This document shows positions 20,984-30,104 of a stretch of 64,000 nucleotides of DNA, piece by piece; position 1 is the first letter of the stretch, and every line of letters starts with the position of its first letter. The translations under genes were made by a program, and so were the position numbers. A model generated the notes under the pieces. It ran no database searches, was not told where the DNA came from, and saw nothing but the letters and a program-made list of their open reading frames with translations. Location: positions 682,001-746,000 of the forward strand of contig NZ_VOHE01000001.1 in the NCBI RefSeq assembly GCF_007859305.1. The letters are read 5' to 3'. The stretch is from Luteimonas wenzhouensis. Its GTDB lineage: Bacteria; Pseudomonadota; Gammaproteobacteria; Xanthomonadales; Xanthomonadaceae.

Positions 20984-23920
20984 TCAGAAGTCGTACGAGA
21001 CCGAGAAGCGCACCTCGCGCGGCGCCTGGAACGTGGTCGGCACGCCCCAGGTGCTCAGCGGATAGCTGTCCGGATCGAAATCGAACTCGCCGATCTCGTT
21101 GACTTCCAGTTCCGCCGAGTTGTCCAGCACGTTGAACACGTCCACGCCGATCGCCAGGCGGTCCTGGGCCCAGTTCGGCCGGTACTGCAGGCCGAGGTCG
21201 AGGCTGAACATCTGCCTGGTCCGGCCCGCGGTGCCGCGCGGCGTCAGCACCCCGCCGCAGTAGAACGCTTCGCTGCCGTACTCGGCCGCGAACGCGTCGG
21301 TCGGATGGTTGCCGAAGCAGTTGATCGGGCGGCCGGTCTGCCACAGCACGTTGCCGCTGGCGCGCCACTCGTCGGCGAACTGGTAGGCACCGAACACCTT
21401 GATGGTGTGGCGGCGGTCGTTCGGCAGGAAGCCGTGCGCGCCGTCGAGCAGGCCGGGCTGGTCGAACAGGGTGGTCAGGCCGGCGTCGCTCTGGCCGTTG
21501 TCCGAGCGCACGTAGCCCTCGTTGTTGCCGTAGCTCTGCGACCAGGTGTAGGAGCCCTGCAGGAACCAGACGCCGTCCCAGCCGCGCTCGAAGGTGACCT
21601 CGACCGCGTTGTACTTGCGTACCGAATCGGGATAGCCGAGCTGCTCGGCGGTCAGGAACACGTCCTCGACGATGCCGTCGCCGTCCATGTCGATGCCGAC
21701 GCGCATGTCCTTGCCCGGGTTGGTGAGGACGTAGTAGTCGAAGCCGCCGGCCTGGAAGTCGTCGTAGCCGTTGGCGGCCGCGTAGGCGTTGAGCGCGGCG
21801 TCGATCGCCACGTCCTCGAGCGTGCTCTTGAGGTCACGCCGGATCGCGCGCACGCCCACCGACCACTCCGGGGTCAGCTGGCGCTGGAAGCCCACGATCA
21901 GTTCGTCCTGGTACATCGGATCGATGTCCCTGTTCACCAGGCTCGTGGTGTCGTGCAGGGTGCCGTCGCCGTAGATCACGTACGGCTCGCCGTCCCAGTA
22001 GCCCGCGGGGTCGATGACCGGGCGGTTGGTCGAAGGATCGAGCGTGCCGTCCCAGTCGTAGACGCGAAGCACGTAGTACTCGTCGCCCGCCATGCGGATG
22101 TTGGTGTTGGTGGCCACCGGCAGGTGGTAGCGGCCATAGTTGGCGAAGACCTTGGTCGTGCCCTCGCCGCCCACGTCCCAGCTCAGGCCCAGGCGCGGCG
22201 CCCACTGGTCGGTGATCTTGATGAAGCTCTCGCCGGCCTTGTTCTTGTTGTCGAACTGCTCGTTGCGCAGTCCGAGGCTCAGCAGCAGGTTGTCGGTCAC
22301 CTGCCAGTTGTCCTCGAGGTAGTACGCGTTCGAGGTGGTCTCGAACCCGCCCTCGTTGAGGTAGGCGTACTCGAGCACGAAGCCGTTGCGCAGCTGGTAG
22401 TACGCGCCGCCAGGGAACGGGCCGCGTTCGGCGGGGAACACGTCCTCGACCACCGGCCCGGCGCCGGCATAGTAGGTGTTCTCGTAGGCGGTGTTCTGCT
22501 CGCGGTCCAGGCCGAAGCGCAGGCGGTGGTCGCCCAGGTGCCAGTCGAAGTCGAGGCGATAGGCCTCGCGTTCGTCCATCGCGTAGGAATCCTGCGAGTA
22601 CGCGGCGCAGCCGAGGCGGCGCGACGGCGAACTGCGCTGGTCGACCACGTAGTTGCAGGCCTGGCCGCCGTCGGCGTTGAACACCGAGTTCTCGAGCTCG
22701 CCCTTGCCGTACAGCGCCGACACGGTGAAGTCGTCGGTCAGGTAGCCGGTGTAGCGGAAGATGTTGGTCTGCCCGCCGGTGCGCTGGGTGCCGCGGCCCT
22801 CGAAGGTGCGCGGCACCTCTGCGGTCGGGCTGAACGGCACCACCACCAGGTCGCGGTTCTGCTCGTCCGAGAACCCGGTGTACTCGAGGCGGTGGTCGTC
22901 GGTGATGTACCAGTCGAGCTTCACGCCCCAGAACGGGTCGTTGGTCTCATAGTCGTTGGCGGTCGACAGGCCGAAGGTCTTCTGGTCGGTCTGGCGGTAT
23001 TCGCCCATCGCGTAGAAGAACAGGCGATCCTTGACGATCGGACCGCTCGCGTACAGGTTGACGCGGTAGGCGTCGTACGCGTCGCGGTCGTTGTAGATGT
23101 ACAGGTTGCCGTCGCGGTCGTACACGGTCGGCTGGTTCTCGCGCAGCGAGTCCGGCGTCCAGATCACGTTGCCGCCGAACTTCCACTCGTTGGTGCCGGA
23201 CTTGCTGATCGCGTTGATCACGCCGCCGGTCGAGCGGCCGAACTCGGCACCGTAGCCGCCGGTCTTGAGCTGGAACTCGCGGTAGAACTCGAACGGCACC
23301 GTGCTGCCGCCCAGGCCGTTGCGGAAGTTGGTGATGTTGAAGCCGTTGAGGTAGTAGGCGTTCTCGCCCACGGTCGCACCGCCGAACGAGGGCAGGTTGC
23401 CGAAGGCGGAGTCGCCCTTGGTGGTGCCCGGCGCGAGCAGGGCCACGTCGGTGATGCTGCGGTTGACCGGCAGCCGGTCGATCACCGCCTCGGTGAGGAT
23501 GGTGGCCGACTCGACCGAGGACAGGTCGATCGGGGACACCGAGGTGCCGCGGACCACGACCGCGTCGAGGGTGGACGCGCCGGCGGCGGAGAAGTTGACC
23601 GGGGTGCCAGTGCCGACCGAGACCGACACGCCTTCCTGGACGCTCGTGGTGCCGTCGGGCGAGGTGCGCACCACGCGGTAGGTGCCGGTGGGCAGCGCGC
23701 CGATGCGGAAGCTGCCGTCGGCGCCGGCCTGGACTTCACGGGTGAAGCCGGTTTCCGGGCTCTCGACCCGGATGGTGTCGCCGGCCGCCACCCGGCCGGT
23801 GATGCTGCCGGAGGTGTTGGACTGCGCAAGCGCCGTGCCCGAAACGCACAGGCCCAGGGCGAGCCAGAGCGCGTTCCGTCGAATCCTCCCCCGCAGGGCA
23901 CTGTTGCTGTTCCTGCTCAT
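20984..23920 (-). CDS. Oar-like TonB-dependent outer-membrane receptor
   Basis: The 978-aa protein has a Sec signal peptide (cleavage near ALA-QS, residue 33) and a carboxypeptidase-regulatory-like domain (SGSITGRVAAGDTIRVES..., about 36-120). A TonB-box-like segment (LDAVVVRGT) and a plug (about 130-230, ending KSGTNEWKFGG) follow. A large beta-barrel ends in an aromatic residue (VRFSVSYDF). This fits the Oar-type receptors abundant in Xanthomonads, which import or bind large substrates using TonB energy. The ligand is unknown. The ATG at 23920 is chosen for the signal peptide and a GGAG 9 nt upstream. The gene stands alone, convergent to tsf and divergent from pyrH. Confidence 0.93.
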   Translation of the reverse strand: MSRNSNSALRGRIRRNALWLALGLCVSGTALAQSNTSGSITGRVAAGDTIRVESPETGFTREVQAGADGSFRIGALPTGTYRVVRTSPDGTTSVQEGVSVSVGTGTPVNFSAAGASTLDAVVVRGTSVSPIDLSSVESATILTEAVIDRLPVNRSITDVALLAPGTTKGDSAFGNLPSFGGATVGENAYYLNGFNITNFRNGLGGSTVPFEFYREFQLKTGGYGAEFGRSTGGVINAISKSGTNEWKFGGNVIWTPDSLRENQPTVYDRDGNLYIYNDRDAYDAYRVNLYASGPIVKDRLFFYAMGEYRQTDQKTFGLSTANDYETNDPFWGVKLDWYITDDHRLEYTGFSDEQNRDLVVVPFSPTAEVPRTFEGRGTQRTGGQTNIFRYTGYLTDDFTVSALYGKGELENSVFNADGGQACNYVVDQRSSPSRRLGCAAYSQDSYAMDEREAYRLDFDWHLGDHRLRFGLDREQNTAYENTYYAGAGPVVEDVFPAERGPFPGGAYYQLRNGFVLEYAYLNEGGFETTSNAYYLEDNWQVTDNLLLSLGLRNEQFDNKNKAGESFIKITDQWAPRLGLSWDVGGEGTTKVFANYGRYHLPVATNTNIRMAGDEYYVLRVYDWDGTLDPSTNRPVIDPAGYWDGEPYVIYGDGTLHDTTSLVNRDIDPMYQDELIVGFQRQLTPEWSVGVRAIRRDLKSTLEDVAIDAALNAYAAANGYDDFQAGGFDYYVLTNPGKDMRVGIDMDGDGIVEDVFLTAEQLGYPDSVRKYNAVEVTFERGWDGVWFLQGSYTWSQSYGNNEGYVRSDNGQSDAGLTTLFDQPGLLDGAHGFLPNDRRHTIKVFGAYQFADEWRASGNVLWQTGRPINCFGNHPTDAFAAEYGSEAFYCGGVLTPRGTAGRTRQMFSLDLGLQYRPNWAQDRLAIGVDVFNVLDNSAELEVNEIGEFDFDPDSYPLSTWGVPTTFQAPREVRFSVSYDF

Positions 23921-24233
23921 CTGTCGCACTCCAGGTTGTTGATCTGGAAGAAAAACCCAAAAAAAGCGCCCCGGCACCGGCGGCGCACGCTCCCCGTTGT
24001 GGGGCCAGTGTTCGCGGACCGGTAAATTTGTGTCAACAGAAAGTTGCAGAAATGCTAACCAGGTCCGGTTCCGGGGATGCCACGGGCAAGGGCCCCGCGG
24101 CATCGGCCAGGCCCCGCGATGACCTCTCCCTCCCCCGGGCGGCACGGGTGCAGGGCGCGAAGGGAGGGCCGGCTCCCGGGGGCCGGGGACCGTTACAATT
24201 TCCCCGACCTCCTCAAGCACCAGGGCCGAGTCC
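23921..24233. promoter_or_regulatory. Divergent region between TonB receptor and pyrH
   Basis: This 313-bp stretch holds no gene. For the receptor, a perfect TTGACA occurs on the minus strand (24031-24036), but the hexamer 17 bp on (GAACAC) is poor. The A-rich run at 23947-23966 lies in its leader. For pyrH, TACAAT (24194-24199) lies 35 bp before the ATG without a recognisable -35. Confidence 0.45.
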
Positions 24234-24956
24234 ATGTCGCAACTCCAGTACCGTCGCGTCCTCCTCAAGCTGTCCGGCGAGGCGCTGATGGGAGACGAGG
24301 ACTACGGCATCGACCCCAAGGTCAGCGGCCGCCTGGCGCAGGAGATCATCGAGGCCCAGCAGGCCGGCGCCGAGGTGGGGGTGGTCATCGGCGGCGGCAA
24401 CATCTTCCGTGGCGCCGGGCTGGCCGCGGCCGGGATGGACCGGGTGACCGGCGACCAGATGGGCATGCTGGCCACGGTGATCAACGCCCTGGCCATGCAG
24501 GACGCGCTCGAGCGGCTCGGCGGCAAGGTCCGGGTGATGAGCGCGCTCAAGATCAACGACGTGTGCGAGGACTACATCCGCCGCCGCGCCATCCGCCACC
24601 TCGAGAAGGGCCGGATCGCGATCTTCGCCGCCGGCACCGGCAATCCGTTCTTCACCACCGACTCGGGCGCCGCGCTGCGCGCGATCGAGATCGGCGCCGA
24701 CCTGCTGCTCAAGGCGACCAAGGTCGACGGCGTCTACGACAAGGACCCGAAGAAGTTCCCCGACGCGGTCCGCTACGACAGCCTGAGCTACGACGAGGTC
24801 ATCGCCCGCGACCTGCAGGTGATGGACACCGCCGCCTTCGCCCTGTGCCGCGACAGCGAGCTGCCGCTGCGGATCTTCGACATGTCGCAACCGGGCGTGC
24901 TGCTGCGCATCCTGCGCGGCGAACCGATCGGCACCCTCGTGCACGCGCGGGGCTGA
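24234..24956 (+). CDS. pyrH: UMP kinase
   Basis: The 240-aa amino-acid-kinase-fold enzyme phosphorylates UMP to UDP, is specific for UMP and is normally feedback-regulated by UTP and GTP. Motifs are KLSGEALMG near the N-terminus, [10 protein letters not shown] and the substrate-site stretch [13 protein letters not shown]. It starts at the ATG 24234 and ends 134 bp before frr. In E. coli the order rpsB-tsf-pyrH-frr is contiguous; here a TonB receptor separates tsf from pyrH, so pyrH needs its own promoter. Confidence 0.98.
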   Translation: MSQLQYRRVLLKLSGEALMGDEDYGIDPKVSGRLAQEIIEAQQAGAEVGVVIGGGNIFRGAGLAAAGMDRVTGDQMGMLATVINALAMQDALERLGGKVRVMSALKINDVCEDYIRRRAIRHLEKGRIAIFAAGTGNPFFTTDSGAALRAIEIGADLLLKATKVDGVYDKDPKKFPDAVRYDSLSYDEVIARDLQVMDTAAFALCRDSELPLRIFDMSQPGVLLRILRGEPIGTLVHARG

Positions 24957-25048
24957 GCGGCCCCGCCCGGCCGGCTGCGCCGACCGCGGCCGGCCGCCGT
25001 CCCGCCTCCGCGCCGCCGCCGGCCCCGTCCGGTGGCGCCGGCAGCGCC

Positions 25049-25054
25049 TATAAT
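25049..25054 (+). promoter_or_regulatory. Candidate frr -10 box
   Basis: A perfect TATAAT lies 36 bp before the frr ATG in the pyrH-frr gap. The -35 region is GC-rich and not recognisable. Confidence 0.5.
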
Positions 25055-25090
25055 CCCGCAGTTCAACCGCACCAAGCCCCGGAGCCGGCG

Positions 25091-25648
25091 ATGCTCAACG
25101 AGATCAAGAACGACGCCCAGACGCGCATGGCCAAGAGCGTCGATGCACTGCGCCACGCCCTGCAGAAGGTGCGCACCGGCCGCGCGTCCACCGCCCTGGT
25201 CGACCACATCAAGGTCAACTACTACGGTTCGGACATGCCGCTGTCCCAGGTCGCCAGCGTGGCCGTGTCCGACGCGCGCTCGCTCACCATCACCCCGTGG
25301 GAGAAGCAGATGGTGGGCGCGGTGGAGAAGGCGATCCTGGCCTCCGACCTCGGCCTGACCCCGAACACCGCGGGCACCACGATCCGGCTCAACCTGCCCG
25401 CCCTGACCGAGGAGCGCCGCCGCGACCTGGCCAAGGTGGTCCACGGCGAGGGCGAGGACGCGAAGGTGGCGATCCGCAACATCCGCCGCGACGCGATCCA
25501 GCGGGTCAAGGAGCTGCAGAAGGAGAAGCAGATCTCCGAGGACGACGAGCGCCGCGCCGAGGACGAGATCCAGAAGATCACCGACAAGGCGATCAAGGAC
25601 GTCGACGAGGTGGTCAAGGCCAAGGAACAGGAGCTGATGGCGGTCTGA
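25091..25648 (+). CDS. frr: Ribosome recycling factor
   Basis: The 185-aa protein splits terminated ribosomes together with EF-G. The tRNA-shaped fold is recognisable from [20 protein letters not shown], the loop RTGRAST, the domain II segment [10 protein letters not shown] and the long helices [20 protein letters not shown] and IRNIRRDA. The length equals that of the E. coli protein (185). It has a perfect TATAAT upstream and is followed by uppS after a 96-bp gap on the same strand. Confidence 0.99.
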   Translation: MLNEIKNDAQTRMAKSVDALRHALQKVRTGRASTALVDHIKVNYYGSDMPLSQVASVAVSDARSLTITPWEKQMVGAVEKAILASDLGLTPNTAGTTIRLNLPALTEERRRDLAKVVHGEGEDAKVAIRNIRRDAIQRVKELQKEKQISEDDERRAEDEIQKITDKAIKDVDEVVKAKEQELMAV

Positions 25649-25744
25649 CCCGGCACCGGACCCGGAATCCGCAGGTGGCGGCCCGTGGACGTCCCGGGCC
25701 TGGAAGTTTCCGGATCCGGCCACGGGCGCGGCGCGGGAGGGACC

Positions 25745-26560
25745 ATGCCATTGAGTGACGCCCAGACCGGGGAGCACCCGGCATCCACGCACGCCGCCGG
25801 GGCGCAGGATCCGTCCGGCATGCCCCGGCACGTCGCCGTGATCATGGACGGCAACGGCCGCTGGGCCGCGCGCCGCCGCCGCCCGCGCGCGATCGGCCAC
25901 CGCGCCGGGGCCCGGGCGGTCAACGTGTGCATCGACTACTGCCTGGAGCAGGGCATCCGGGCCCTGACCCTGTTCGCCTTCTCCAGCGAGAACTGGGGCC
26001 GGCCGGAGGAAGAGGTCGGCGCGCTGATGAAGCTGTTCCTGGCCGCGCTCGACCGCGAGGTCGAGGAGCTGCACCGGCGCGGGGTCGAGGTGCGCTTCAT
26101 TGGCGACCGCTCCCGCTTCCCGGCCGACATCCGCGCGCGGATGCAGGCCGCCGAGGCGCTCACCCGCGGCAACCGCCGCCTCGCCCTGACCATCGCCGCC
26201 AGCTACGGCGGGCGCCAGGACATCGCCGCCGCCGCGCGTGCGCTGGCCGAGGACGTGGCCGCCGGGCGGCTGCGGCCCGACGAGATCGACGAGGCCACGG
26301 TCGGCGCGCGGATCTCCCTGGCCGACCTCCCGCCACCGGACCTGTTCATCCGCACCGGCGGCGACTGCCGGATCAGCAATTTCCTGCTCTGGCAGCTGGC
26401 CTACACCGAACTGTGGTTCACGCCCACGCTGTGGCCGGACCTCGACCGGGCCACGCTCGAGGCGGCGGTACGCGACTTCGCCGCCCGCGAACGCCGGTTC
26501 GGCTTGACCGGGGAGCAGGTGTCCGGCAGCGTGCCGGGACCGCAACGGAGCACGACTTGA
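25745..26560 (+). CDS. uppS: Undecaprenyl diphosphate synthase (cis-prenyltransferase)
   Basis: The 271-aa enzyme adds eight isoprene units in cis to farnesyl diphosphate, making the C55 carrier for cell-wall and LPS sugars. The catalytic motif HVAVIMDGNGRWA holds the essential Asp, followed by the conserved LFAFSSENWGRP and the IRTGGDCRISNFLLWQ region. The N-terminus is about 20 residues longer than in E. coli. A GTG at 25685 is possible, but GGAGG (25736-25740) just before the ATG at 25745 decides the start. Its TGA overlaps the TTG start of cdsA. Confidence 0.97.
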   Translation: MPLSDAQTGEHPASTHAAGAQDPSGMPRHVAVIMDGNGRWAARRRRPRAIGHRAGARAVNVCIDYCLEQGIRALTLFAFSSENWGRPEEEVGALMKLFLAALDREVEELHRRGVEVRFIGDRSRFPADIRARMQAAEALTRGNRRLALTIAASYGGRQDIAAAARALAEDVAAGRLRPDEIDEATVGARISLADLPPPDLFIRTGGDCRISNFLLWQLAYTELWFTPTLWPDLDRATLEAAVRDFAARERRFGLTGEQVSGSVPGPQRSTT

Positions 26561-27432
26561 CCCGTACCCGCGTCCTGACCGCGCTGCTGATGGCGCCACT
26601 GGCGATGGCCGCCGTGCTGCTGCTGCCCACCCCGTGGCTGGTGGCGGCCAGCGCGATCGTGTTCCTCGCCGCCCTGTGGGAGTGGTTCCGGCTGTGCGAG
26701 GTCGAGGACACCCTGCAGCGCGCCCTGCTGCTGCTGGCCAACCTGCTGCTGATGGCGGCCCTGGTGTGGGCTTCGCCGACCGGCAGCGGCGGCTCGCTGG
26801 TGCTGTTCAAGCTGGTGGCCACCTTCGGCGTGATCTGGTGGTTGCTGGCCATGCTGTGGCTGCGGCACTACGAGTTCGCCTCCGACCACGACACCCACGC
26901 GCGGGTGTTCAAGCTCGCCGCCGGCACCCTGGCGGTGGTGCCGGCGTGGTGCGCGCTGGCGGTGATCCACGCCGGCGACCCGTCGGCCACCGGGCTGCGG
27001 CTGGTGCCGCAGGGGCACGTCTGGCTGCTGACGGCGCTGATGATCGTCTGGGCCACGGACACCGGCGCCTACTTCGCCGGGCGCCGCTTCGGCGGGCGCT
27101 GGTTCGCACGCCGCATGGCGCCGCGGATCAGCCCGAACAAGACCTTCGAGGGCCTGGCCGGCGGGGCCGTGCTGGGCGTGGTGGTGGCGGTGGCGATGGC
27201 CCCGCTGGCCGGCGCGACCGCCGCGCAGTTGCCGCTGGTGGCGGTGGCGGCGCTGGGGACGGTGCTGTTCTCGGTGGTCGGCGACCTGTTCGAGAGCCTG
27301 CTCAAGCGCCACGTCGGGGCCAAGGACTCCGGGGCCCTGATCCCGGGGCACGGCGGCGTGCTGGACCGGATCGACAGCGTGCTGGCCGCGCTGCCGGCGT
27401 TCGCGGTCGCGAAGTTCTGGCTCGGGTTCTGA
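26557..27432 (+). CDS. cdsA: Phosphatidate cytidylyltransferase
   Basis: The 291-aa integral membrane enzyme makes CDP-diacylglycerol from phosphatidate and CTP. Several hydrophobic helices cover the chain, and the family signature lies near the C-terminus (SLLKRHVGAKDSGALIPGHG, then GVLDRIDS). The start is TTG at 26557, overlapping the uppS TGA as TTGA and preceded by GGAG six bases upstream (26547-26550). This gives the usual N-terminus (LTRTRVLTALLMAPLAM). It lies between uppS and dxr as in E. coli-like gene order. Confidence 0.97.
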   Translation: MTRTRVLTALLMAPLAMAAVLLLPTPWLVAASAIVFLAALWEWFRLCEVEDTLQRALLLLANLLLMAALVWASPTGSGGSLVLFKLVATFGVIWWLLAMLWLRHYEFASDHDTHARVFKLAAGTLAVVPAWCALAVIHAGDPSATGLRLVPQGHVWLLTALMIVWATDTGAYFAGRRFGGRWFARRMAPRISPNKTFEGLAGGAVLGVVVAVAMAPLAGATAAQLPLVAVAALGTVLFSVVGDLFESLLKRHVGAKDSGALIPGHGGVLDRIDSVLAALPAFAVAKFWLGF

Positions 27433-27499
27433 GCATGGCCGGGGCAGTCGCACGCACCCTCGGCGCGCAACGGCGCCGGACGGACCGGGGTAGCCGCTG

Positions 27500-28672
27500 A
27501 TGCAGCGCGTGGCCGTGCTGGGCGCCACCGGGTCGATCGGCGGCTCGGCGCTGGACGTGATCGCCCGCCATCCCGGCGTCATGCGCGCCAGCATCCTGGC
27601 CGCCGGCCGCAACGTCGCGGCGCTGGTGGCCCTGTGCGCCACCCATCGCCCGGCGCACGCGGTGATCGGCGACGAGGCCGCCCTGCCAGCGCTGCGCGAT
27701 GGCCTGCGCGAGGCCGGCTGCGCGACCCGGGCGCACGCGGGCGACGCCGCGCTCGCCGCCCTGGTCGCCGGCGACGACTGCGACACCGTGGTGGCGGCGA
27801 TCGTCGGCGCCGCGGGCCTGGAATCGACCCTGGCCGCGGCCCGGGCCGGCAAGCGCCTGCTGCTCGCCAACAAGGAATCGCTGGTGCTGGCCGGCGAACT
27901 GCTGATGCAGGCCGCCCGCGCCGGCGGCGCCACCATCGTGCCGATCGACAGCGAGCACAACGCGATCTTCCAGTGCCTGCACGGGCGCGACGCGGACGCC
28001 CGGGTACGCCGGGTCACGCTCACCGCCTCGGGCGGCCCGTTCCGCGGCCGCAGCCGGGCCGAACTGGCCGGGGTCACCCCGGCCCAGGCGGTGGCGCACC
28101 CGAAGTGGTCGATGGGGCCGAAGATCTCGGTCGATTCGGCGACCCTGATGAACAAGGGCCTGGAACTGATCGAGGCCCGCCACCTGTTCGGCCTGCCCGA
28201 GGACCGGCTGGAGGTGCTGGTCCATCCGCAGAGCCTGGTCCACTCGCTGGTCGAGTTCATCGACGGCTCGGTGCTGGCCCAGCTGGGCCTGCCGGACATG
28301 CGTACCGCGCTCGCGGTCGGCCTGGGCTGGCCGCAGCGCCTCGAATCGGGCGTGGGCGCGCTCGACCTGGCCACCCAGGGACCGCTCGAGTTCGGCCCGC
28401 CCGACCTGGAGACCTTCCCCTGCCTGCGCCTGGCGCGCGAGGCGCTGCGCGCCGGCGGCACCGCCCCGGCCACGCTCAACGCCGCCAACGAGGTGGCGGT
28501 TTCAGCCTTTCTTCAGGGCCGCATCGGTTTCCTGTCCATCGCCGCCCTGGTGGAGGACGCGCTCGCGGCGATCGCGGTCGAGCCGGCCGCGTCACTGGAA
28601 GCGCTGCGCGGCATCGACGCCCGCGCGCGGCGCCACGCCGAACGGGCCATTGCCACGGGTGCCATCCGATGA
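27500..28672 (+). CDS. dxr: 1-deoxy-D-xylulose 5-phosphate reductoisomerase
   Basis: The 390-aa enzyme converts DXP to MEP with NADPH, the committed step of the non-mevalonate isoprenoid route. The Rossmann motif [14 protein letters not shown] is at the N-terminus. LLANKESLV, the metal ligands in [11 protein letters not shown], the flexible [20 protein letters not shown] region and the NAANEVAV motif follow. The length is close to E. coli Dxr (398). It feeds precursors to uppS, two genes upstream, and ispA further along the window. It lies 67 bp after cdsA and 9 bp before rseP. Confidence 0.98.
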   Translation: MQRVAVLGATGSIGGSALDVIARHPGVMRASILAAGRNVAALVALCATHRPAHAVIGDEAALPALRDGLREAGCATRAHAGDAALAALVAGDDCDTVVAAIVGAAGLESTLAAARAGKRLLLANKESLVLAGELLMQAARAGGATIVPIDSEHNAIFQCLHGRDADARVRRVTLTASGGPFRGRSRAELAGVTPAQAVAHPKWSMGPKISVDSATLMNKGLELIEARHLFGLPEDRLEVLVHPQSLVHSLVEFIDGSVLAQLGLPDMRTALAVGLGWPQRLESGVGALDLATQGPLEFGPPDLETFPCLRLAREALRAGGTAPATLNAANEVAVSAFLQGRIGFLSIAALVEDALAAIAVEPAASLEALRGIDARARRHAERAIATGAIR

Positions 28673-28681
28673 GCCGCCGCC

Positions 28682-30043
28682 ATGACTGAATTCCTCGCCT
28701 CCGCCTGGTGGCTGGTGGTGAGCCTCGGCATCCTGGTCACCATCCACGAGTTCGGCCACTTCTGGGTCGCGCGCCGCTGCGGCGTGCGCGTGCTGCGGTT
28801 CTCGATCGGCTTCGGCCGCGCGCTGTGGAGGCGCCTGGGCGCCGACGGCACCGAGTACCGGGTCGCGGCGATCCCGCTGGGCGGCTACGTCAAGATGCTG
28901 GACGAGCGCGAGTACGAGGTTCCCGAGGCGGACGCCGGCCAGGCCTTCAACCGGCAGCCGGTGTGGAAGCGGATCGCGATCGTCGCCGCCGGCCCGGCGG
29001 CCAACCTGCTGCTGTGCTTCCTGCTGTTGTGGGCGATGTTCGTGGTGGGCCGCCCCGACTACGCGCCGGCGCTGGGGCCGTCGACCGGGATCGCCGCCGA
29101 GTCGGGCCTGCGCAACGGCGACCGGGTGGACGCGGTGGACGGGCGTGCGACCGCCACTTGGATGGAACTGCAGATGGCCCTGCTGCCGGCCGCGCTCGAC
29201 CGCGCCGACGTGCCGCTGCGCGTGACCGGGCCCGACGACGCGCAACGGGAGGTGGTGCTGCAGCTGTCGCGCCTGCCGCCGGACTTCGACCAGCGCCAGG
29301 TGCTGCGCAGCATCGGCGTGGTCCCCCGCCATTTCGTGGTCCCGGCCGACATCGGCCGGGTCCTGCCCGACGGCGCCGCCTGGGGGGTGCTGGCCGAGGG
29401 CGACCGGATCACCGCGATCGACGGCCGCCCGGTCGAGAGCTTCTCCGACATCGCCCCGCTGGTCCAGGCCCTGGGCGAGCGCGGGGGCGAGGCCATGGTC
29501 GAGGTGTCCCGGGACGGCCAGCGGCTGGCCTTCCCGCTGCGGCCGCGGGAGATGGCCGACGCCGACGGCAACCGTCGCTGGGTGCTGGGGATCGAGGCGC
29601 CCGGCAGCGTCGAACTGCCGCCCAAGGACGCGGTGCAGCGCTACGGCCCGGTGGCCGCGGTCCCGGCCGCGGCGCGCGAGATGGGCCAGCTGACCGGCCA
29701 GCTGCTGGGGATGATCCAGCGCGCCTTCACCGGCCGCCTGGCGCTGGAGAACACGGTCGCCGGGCCCCTGACCATCGCCCGCGCCACCAACGCCTACGCC
29801 AGCCAGGGCGTGGCCTGGTACCTGACCATCCTCGCCCTGCTCTCGCTGAGCATCGCGATGCTCAACCTGCTGCCGATCCCGCTCTTGGACGGCGGACACC
29901 TGTTGTATTACCTTATCGAGTTGGTCAAAGGCAGTCCGTTAAGCGAACGTGCGATGGCCGCCGGGCAGTATGTCGGCCTGGTGTTGTTGGCCGGTTTGAT
30001 GGGCCTTGCGTTCTACAACGACATCCTCCAGCTGGTGCGCTGA
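28682..30043 (+). CDS. rseP: Regulator of sigma-E protease, site-2 zinc metalloprotease
   Basis: The 453-aa inner-membrane protease performs the second cut of anti-sigma factors in the envelope-stress response and clears signal peptides. The zinc motif HEFGH is in the first helix (TIHEFGHFWVARRCGV), and the third ligand is in LDGGHLLYY near the C-terminus. Two PDZ domains lie between (about 120-190 and 210-290). The length equals E. coli RseP (450). The gene directly precedes bamA, whose assembly state is one trigger of this pathway. Confidence 0.98.
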   Translation: MTEFLASAWWLVVSLGILVTIHEFGHFWVARRCGVRVLRFSIGFGRALWRRLGADGTEYRVAAIPLGGYVKMLDEREYEVPEADAGQAFNRQPVWKRIAIVAAGPAANLLLCFLLLWAMFVVGRPDYAPALGPSTGIAAESGLRNGDRVDAVDGRATATWMELQMALLPAALDRADVPLRVTGPDDAQREVVLQLSRLPPDFDQRQVLRSIGVVPRHFVVPADIGRVLPDGAAWGVLAEGDRITAIDGRPVESFSDIAPLVQALGERGGEAMVEVSRDGQRLAFPLRPREMADADGNRRWVLGIEAPGSVELPPKDAVQRYGPVAAVPAAAREMGQLTGQLLGMIQRAFTGRLALENTVAGPLTIARATNAYASQGVAWYLTILALLSLSIAMLNLLPIPLLDGGHLLYYLIELVKGSPLSERAMAAGQYVGLVLLAGLMGLAFYNDILQLVR

Positions 30044-30104
30044 TGCCCGCCTTCCGACCGCCGCTGCGTCAGCAGCGGAGATCTTCCCCAATCCGGACCG
30101 ATCG

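Noticed and set aside
25685..25745. GTG start adding 20 residues to UppS
   Set aside because: The extra residues are not family-like and a GGAGG lies directly before the ATG at 25745.
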